From the NCBI GenBank assembly GCA_963555705.1, contig OY743180.1, forward strand, positions 40,270,129 through 40,334,128: a stretch of 64,000 bases of DNA, in the 5' to 3' direction. This DNA is from Ligustrum vulgare (Eukaryota > Streptophyta > Magnoliopsida > Lamiales > Oleaceae). The position numbers were made by a program, and so were the translations under genes. Below, piece after piece: positions 58,525 to 64,000 of the stretch. The first letter of the stretch is position 1; every line of letters begins with the position of its first letter. The notes beneath the pieces are model-generated. The model searched no databases and was not told the DNA's origin. It worked only from the letters and a program-made list of their open reading frames with translations.

Positions 58525-59396
58525 TCAACCGGGATTAGGTGGATTTCCAAAGCTGAACTTCTTTTTCATATTTTTCATTAGGGCCTGCAAGAAAGGGGGC
58601 AAAAGCATGTCATCAGAAGTTGGCAATGTAATACACGAGATTTTACCTGGTTTTTCACCATTTCCATTAAGTTTGAAAGTTTCCTGTACTGAAGAATCAA
58701 TAACATTAACAGAATGAACAGGATTATCATCATCAAGGTAGTTCACGGAATCATAAATATAAAACTAAATCATTTCGCCATCAAATTCGATGGTGAGTGT
58801 ACCACTACTGACATCTATCTTGGTCTTAGATGTCTTTAGAAATTGTCTACCTAAAAAAATAGGAGTGGAGTTGGGAGAGTGATCATTATTCATGTCTAAC
58901 ACATAAAATTCAGCCGGGAACACTAACCCTCCTACTTGCACTAGCACATCCTCAACTACCCCATCCGGATAGGCGTTAGAGCGATTAGCCAATTGAATTA
59001 TGACATTCGTTTCAGTTAAATTGGCCAGTTTTAAAGAAGCATATGTGGACCTAGGCATTACATTCATTGACGCTCCCAAATATATCAAGGCCTTCTCAAA
59101 TTTAGTTTCACCTATTATACAAGGGATTGTAAACATACCATGATCCTTGCATTTTGGAGGTAATTTCCTTTGAAATAATGCAGAGACATTTTCTCCCACA
59201 TCACCTTCTCATTCCCCTTCAATTTCCGTTTATTGGTGCATAGCTCCTTCAAAAACTTTGCGTATCGGGGTACTTGCTTGATTGCATCCAACAGTGGAAT
59301 GTTGACTTCCACTTTCTTGAACAACTCCAGGATTTCTTTCTCCTTGATTTCCTTGTTCGCCTTTGCTAGCCTGCTAGGAAAAGGAGGTGGAGTCAA
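58525..59396 (-). pseudogene. Element G protease, catalytic Asp lost
   Basis: 59396-59115 carries the pre-protease block (FPSRLAKANKEIKEKEILEL, VPRYAKFLKELCTNKRKLKG). After a frameshift at about 59150, 59199-58765 has LPPKCKDHGMFTIPCIIGE, FEKALIYLGASMNVMP and a PIFLGRQFLKTSKTKIDVS end. The active-site motif, normally DLGAS, reads YLGAS: Asp to Tyr. GRPF reads GRQF. The frame continues to 58525 (58746-58525) and stops where RT should begin. Confidence 0.85.
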
Positions 59397-59426
59397 TTTA
59401 AGATTTAAAGTGGAATCTGTTTTTAC

Positions 59427-60470
59427 CTACGAGCTTTTTGAGGTGCTGTCGATCTTCCCGACTTCCCTTCTCTCAACTTCCTTCTCTTTGATTGCGGTAG
59501 GTTTTAGTTGCGGTTCTTCAAGCTCTTTTCCACCTCGGAGAGTAATTGCACTCATATTCTTTGGATTTACCTCAGGCTGAGATGGTAGTTTACCTTCGGA
59601 ATGTGCTTCCAACATGTTGATGGCGGTGGCCATTTGGCTCATCTGGTTCTCCAAATTTTGAATGCTAGACTTTGCATCCTGTTGAAATTGTATTGTGTTA
59701 GTTGCTAGTGTTTTTACCATGTCTTCAAGAGACATACCTGAACCTTGAGGTTTTTGCTGATACTGCCCCTGTTGTTGGAAGGTTCCTTGTTGCTGAAAGC
59801 CCTTGAGGTTTGTTTGAAATGAAACCTGGGAGCTTGTTAATTCCGTAGCTTAGGTTGGGGTGATCCCTCCATCCTGGATTGTAGGTATTAGAGTACTGAT
59901 TGTACTGTTGTCTTTGGAATGGAAAACCCTCTGCAGCACTTACCTGTTCACCATTTCCCTCTTGCAACACCGGACAAATATCTGTTGGATGTCCGAAGTT
60001 CACACATATCCCACAAGCTTTGATCTGTTGTGCCTTCCCTACAGCAAGTTGTTTAACGAGATTTGTTAGTTCAAACCATTGACTTTCAATATTGGAACTA
60101 CTTACCTCATTCACGCACCGAACTTGCATATCCGTGTTGGAGTTGAACTGCTGAGTGTTCTTGCCATATTGGAGATTAAAAGCCCGTGCTTGTTCCGGTG
60201 TCTTGTCCATCAATGAACCTCCGCTTGCTGCATCTATCATGCTTCTATCCATCGTGCCAGACCTTCATAAAAATATTGCACCAAGAGTTGCTCACTGATC
60301 TGATGATGGGGGCAGCTCGAGATGAGCTTTTTAAAGCACTCCCAATACTCATATAATGATTCACCTTTGTTTTGGCACACCCCACATATTTCCTTTCTGA
60401 ACGTTCCAGCTCTCGATGCAGGAAAGTACTTTTCCTAGGATTAGCCTCTTCATGTCGTTCCAGGTGGTGA
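59427..60470 (-). pseudogene. Element G gag
   Basis: Minus strand. The part above 60252 reads FPASRAGTFRKEICGVCQ, YEYWECFKKLISSCPHHQI and LLVQYFYEGL. 60252-59725 adds DRSMIDAASGGSLMDKTPEQ, a zinc knuckle-like CGICVNFGHPTDICP and QYSNTYNPGWRDHPNLSYG. 59735-59427 is the coiled-coil linker (SSIQNLENQMSQMATAINML). The N-terminus is lost with the primer site. There are stops or shifts near 60250 and 59740. Gag can serve non-autonomous elements in trans or in cis for packaging. Confidence 0.88.
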
Positions 60471-60479
60471 CTGATCCTG

Positions 60480-60911
60480 AAGTCCGATTGTCGTGATTCA
60501 AGTTGCGTTGGAAAGAAAACTCAAATATCTAAAATTCTTTGTGAAATAGCTCTTCCCAAATTCGAAAGTGTTCTATGACCAAATTGAGCTTCAATATATG
60601 ACTAAAATTCATGATCACAATCCTTGCGAGTTTTTGATTTCCAACTTCACCCCAAACCTTCTTTGACCATAATTTTTGCATCTAATCTTCTTCCCACATG
60701 CCATTATTGATTTAGAGCTCTTTAAATATGCCATTGAACCTCACTTCTTGATTTTTTTGTATTTCTTTGGTCTTGTTTCCTTTCTTTTCTTCTTTTTGAC
60801 CTTACATAGCACAATAAATGAAAGTGCATTAAATGATACTTCAATAGGATCAAACCAATAATAAAATAAGATAATAAGTGAATTAAATACGTGCTAATAA
60901 AGCACTTATCA
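60480..60911 (-). repeat. Element G 5' LTR, truncated
   Basis: Matches 55932-56362 of the complete LTR. Homology begins abruptly at aagtccgattgtc, directly next to gag sequence, marking an internal deletion of roughly 1.2 kb of LTR plus leader. Confidence 0.9.
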
Positions 60912-60916
60912 CCAGT

Positions 60917-61130
60917 AGAGGCAGATGTATAAGATGGGATGGGATATTAATATGATCATGAGCTCTACCATAGACATCGATGAGCTCGACACCTAGATAC
61001 TGCGCATGACAACTCGCATTAGTGTGATTGAAAATAGGATTGCATGGGCTCTACCACAGACAACAACAGGGCAATCTCAGTTTCCTTGGCCAGACCGACC
61101 TCGGGAACCCTTTTTTTGTATTTCTTTAAA
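60917..61130 (+). pseudogene. Element D env-position ORF, continuation after element G
   Basis: Resumes the frame interrupted at 54745: KMGWDINMIMSSTIDIDELD, a stop, then RISVIENRIAWALPQ and GQSQFPWPDRPREP. This matches the helical, Pro-rich end expected for the same ORF. Joined to 53751-54745 it restores one relic. Confidence 0.6.
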
Positions 61131-62191
61131 TCTATTTGTCATACATTGGGGCAATGCATTATTCTACGTTTTGGGGTAGTTCAGGTGAAACTCGTCTAGT
61201 TTTGCTTAAGTCTTATTCATCAATGGTTTGTATAAATGTTTAAACTTGAGATTTTACTAAGTTGCTTATCCAACCTAGGATTGATCGTATGTTTCCCAAC
61301 CTTATGTCTAGAGATCTTCACCTTTAACATAGATAAAATTTTTGGGGTGGAAAGATTAGTATAGGTAGATATAAATTTACGAAGGTCTTTAGTTCCTGAA
61401 TTATACCTTTGGTTGAATGGATTTTAGTCAACGAGTATAAAACAATACTAGCTACATAATAATAGTCTTATTCTTCTATTTGTAGTCTTAGTGACTTGAG
61501 TACTTAAGATTTTAAGGGTTTTCAAAACCTAATATCCAAAAGTCATCTGACTTTGGAGTTATCAGCCTAAAGTTCGTTATATGGGTCACTTAAGAAACAT
61601 TAATGAGAAAAGTTCAGCAGAAAAGATGAGAAAAGAAATATATTTAGATTAAATAAAGTGCTTGGTATAAACTCTAAGAATAGAACTTTAGAAATTGGGG
61701 CGTGAAATTGGGAATTGCTTATCATCAATCTTATATACAAGCTTGTATATCATTTCAACTATCTTGTGTGAAAAATACAATTTACTGATATTTAGGAACC
61801 ACATAATTAGAAGGAACATTAAGCTTAGAGAGAAAAGCACGAGGAAGTTATCATACTTGAGAGATGGAAGATTAGAAAAAGAAAAACATTGTTTAACCAC
61901 ATGAGATCCAGACTTTCAACATCATAAGCAACACTATGTTGGGTATATCTTTATACGAGTATGCGTTTGGTATTTGCTATTAAAACACATGAAAAGTCAA
62001 GCATCAAATAAGTAAGAAAACATTATTGTGTTGTTTGGAATTCTTTTTCTAAGGTGTATTTTTTATTCGAACTCGAGTCATAAAATAAGCAAGTTAACAA
62101 TGAGTCATTTATTTTATAAAACCTAGTTATAGAATTTTATTTTAGTTTTATTTTGTTTGAGTATGAACTATTGTTCTAGTTTGGGGACATT
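61131..62191 (+). other. Element D 3' region
   Basis: No gene was recognised. A polypurine-like ctagtttggggacatt sits at 62176-62191, suggesting the end of the element D internal region. The expected D LTR does not follow in the same orientation. Confidence 0.45.
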
Positions 62192-62424
62192 TGATCAAAA
62201 AACTTCTTGCGTATATTTATGGATCAAACAATTAATATAATAGATTTTTGAGTCTAAGTATCGCACCCATGAGGATTGAGATAACTTAGTTTCTAAATTA
62301 CTCACCTTAATCGAAATAAGAAATATTCAAATTGATATTGTGAATAATTAAATAAAACTATAAAAATAAAACGAACTATAAAATATGAATTTAGCTATTT
62401 CAAGCAAAATTTGGAGAGTGATTT

Positions 62425-62990
62425 ATGTAAAGAATGTGAATATAGTGTAGGAGCCAGTATCCACTTTTATTCCACATTAAATATCTTGGTCTAATTATTT
62501 AATAACAATTTATTGGTAATGAAGATCAATGTTCCTAAGTTTTTCAAAACCCTCTTGCAAGTGGAATTAAAAAATATTCCTATATGTGACCCGCCTATAT
62601 TTCTATAACGAATGTGAACATAAAAGAAAACATCTAAGATTTATAAACTACTAAAGATCACGTAAAGCATATCATTATATTTCTTTTCCCCTAAAAACAC
62701 AAACGAATAGCATTAATTGCGCATATAATTGTAGAAACACGAAAGAATAGAATTAATTGCTATGTAAAGAATGTGAATATAGTGCTAAGATCCAGTATCC
62801 ACTTCTATTCCACATTAAATATCTTGGTTTAATTTTTTAACTATATTTCTATTACGAATATGAACATACAAAAAATCATTAAAGATTTATGAACTACTAA
62901 AGATCACATAAAGCATATTGGTATATTTCTTTCCCCTAAAAACATGAAAGAATAGAATTAATTGCTCATATAATTGTAGAAACATGAATC
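62425..62990. repeat. Tandem duplication inside LTR E
   Basis: Two copies of about 280-340 bp. Each contains aagaatgtgaatatagtg, ccagtatccacttctattcc, attaaatatcttggt, gaactactaaagatcac and a cccctaaaaaca block. Copies start at about 62425 and 62763. Confidence 0.8.
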
Positions 62991-63419
62991 AAAATAAATA
63001 ATTCTGAAATTTAAAGCTTCATCAAAATCCTAACACAAATTAATTAGCCTAGATACATAATTGATATTAACACAACAAGATTTGATATTATTCATCACCC
63101 GGATGGAGGAAATAAATCTTGTTGAAGGAGAAATTTTGAAGTGAATCGTGATTTTAACTTCAATCTTGAATCTCCTCTTTGCCTCTTGAATCAACGTGTA
63201 ATTCTTAATAAAATGTATTGAAAAATCAATCTCCCTAATCAAATTGTGCAACCCTTGTTTATAATGTAGGGTAGGATCCTTTTCCAAGTCGAGAAGATCT
63301 AAGAAAATTCGCGTTGGATTAGGAAACATGATATGTGCCTGCTTTAACCTAGCAATCACTTTGATTCATGCTAAGCGATAGCTTGGTGGAACTCAATTGA
63401 GAGCTACCTCTTCTAAACT

Positions 63420-63460
63420 CCCTTATGTGATCACATGGCATAAGCTAGGTGATCACTTGG
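63420..63460 (-). promoter_or_regulatory. U3 palindromes of LTR E
   Basis: tgtgatcaca (10-bp palindrome) and gtgatcac are 20 nt apart, 330-370 bp from the LTR start and upstream of a possible TATA (minus ctacattataaac, near 63256). Confidence 0.5.
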
Positions 63461-63792
63461 GCAAATGCATATTCTTCATAGTTTTGTTTGTCTTTCAACA
63501 TTGCAAGTTAGTCCTCCCTTGTTTGATACATTCAATTGAATCCTTGGTATCCTAAATTTCTTGAATTATCCTTGACTGACTCTCGATTTTCTTCAATCAC
63601 TTCCATGTTTCATAATTTAGTCCATCTTGCACGATAACTAGTCTTGCTTCGCCTCAGTTTTTTCATTCTCTTGAAATTTGGATAAAAACTAAAATAAATA
63701 CAAACACAACAAATTAAGTAGAATTTATTCTACAGTGACAATTTAATTTCCTAGTTTTATTAGTTAAATAAGTGTCTAAATTGCACTTATCA

Positions 63793-64000
63793 AATGAGAA
63801 TGAGAAATTAGAGTTTCTCAATTCTTGTGCAAACAATGGATTAATGAATTGGTATATAATTTCTAAATCGTAATTGTATATTAATAGATCTTAAACTAGG
63901 CTTGACCAATCACTTAAACATTATCCCATCCACATTTCTAATTAATTAACTTGAGCACATTAATAAACAATTTAATCAATTAACTCTACAAATGTCAAAC
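63793..64000. other. AT-rich DNA, nothing recognised
   Basis: Flank of LTR E to the window end. Confidence 0.4.

Larger units (their letters stand above)
54746..60911 (-). mobile_element. Non-autonomous Athila-type element G (gag-protease only)
   Basis: 6166 bp with a perfect 5-bp duplication, ccagt, at 54741-54745 and 60912-60916, inside the env-position ORF of element D. The left LTR is complete. The right (5') LTR has only 432 bp left, because a deletion removed most of it, the primer site and the gag start. RT, RNase H and integrase are absent: the protease frame runs almost directly into the 3' region. The overlapping LTR parts differ at about 14 of 431 bases by eye, the lowest divergence in the window. 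Confidence 0.9.
62192..63792 (-). mobile_element. Athila-type LTR (E)
   Basis: Minus-strand start TGATAAGTGCAATTTAGACA at 63792. The other end contains gtatcgcacccatgaggattg, the usual end-proximal phrase shared with A and G. About 1.6 kb. The exact left border is uncertain and no duplication was found. No internal region of this element is in the window, so it could be a solo LTR or the edge of an element interrupted by D. Palindromes tgtgatcaca and gtgatcac lie at 63426-63456. Confidence 0.6.

Noticed and set aside
62176..62230. Start of a plus-strand 3' LTR of element D
   Set aside because: A polypurine-like tract is present, but the LTR that follows reads in the minus orientation (starts at 63792), so it is not the LTR of D.
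1..64000. tRNA genes
   Set aside because: Only short tRNA-complementary primer sites of retrotransposons were found; no cloverleaf was seen. A dedicated tRNA scan would settle it.

Overview
This window is plant nuclear DNA, probably from a eudicot; the species cannot be told from the sequence. The evidence is a plant-type rDNA piece (43-bp spacer subrepeats, a TATTATAGGGGGG Pol I start, 5' ETS and the first 64 nt of 18S), LTR elements of the plant Athila and Tat lineages, copia elements with an initiator-Met primer site, Helitrons ending in CTAG, and hAT and Mutator-type miniature elements. I see no intact host protein-coding gene. The only host-gene remnant recognised is a decayed UDP-arabinose 4-epimerase (MUR4/UXE-like) fragment near 49.1-49.7 kb.

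Layout. 0.3-1.1 kb: non-autonomous hAT element with an 8-bp target duplication. 1.4-4.0 kb: orphan rDNA fragment cut off 64 nt into 18S. 4.0-5.3 kb: copia relics. 6.4-8.2 kb: Athila-type LTR and tRNA-Asp-type primer site. 8.2-9.1 kb: CACTA-like subterminal repeats. 9.2-10.3 kb: copia LTR and gag. 10.3-12.9 kb: AT-rich DNA with tandem palindromes. 12.9-14.7 kb: a Mutator-type MITE inside another copy of the same family. 14.75-26.14 kb: a Tat-lineage gypsy element on the minus strand (element B) with two RNase H domains and, on the opposite strand, a spliced antisense gene.

27.6-47.7 kb is a nest three levels deep. A solo LTR of about 3.1 kb full of minisatellites (C, TSD tattt) is split by an Athila-type element (A, 28841-45894, minus strand). 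The 3' LTR of A is split by a 6.5-kb head-to-tail Helitron array (29368-35894) inserted exactly between A and T. The other LTR of A supplies the empty-site sequence.

49-64 kb: the epimerase relic, a truncated LTR (H), a decayed plus-strand Athila-type element (D) with pol and an env-position ORF, a non-autonomous gag-protease element (G, 54746-60911, TSD ccagt) inserted in that ORF, and another Athila-type LTR (E).

Nearly all coding regions carry stops or frameshifts, many consistent with C-to-T decay at methylated sites. Most genes here belong to retrotransposon life cycles (gag particle, protease, RT-RNase H, integrase). A pattern shared by the Athila-type LTRs is a cluster of short palindromes, different in sequence in each family, placed a few hundred bp inside the LTR and upstream of its TATA box.
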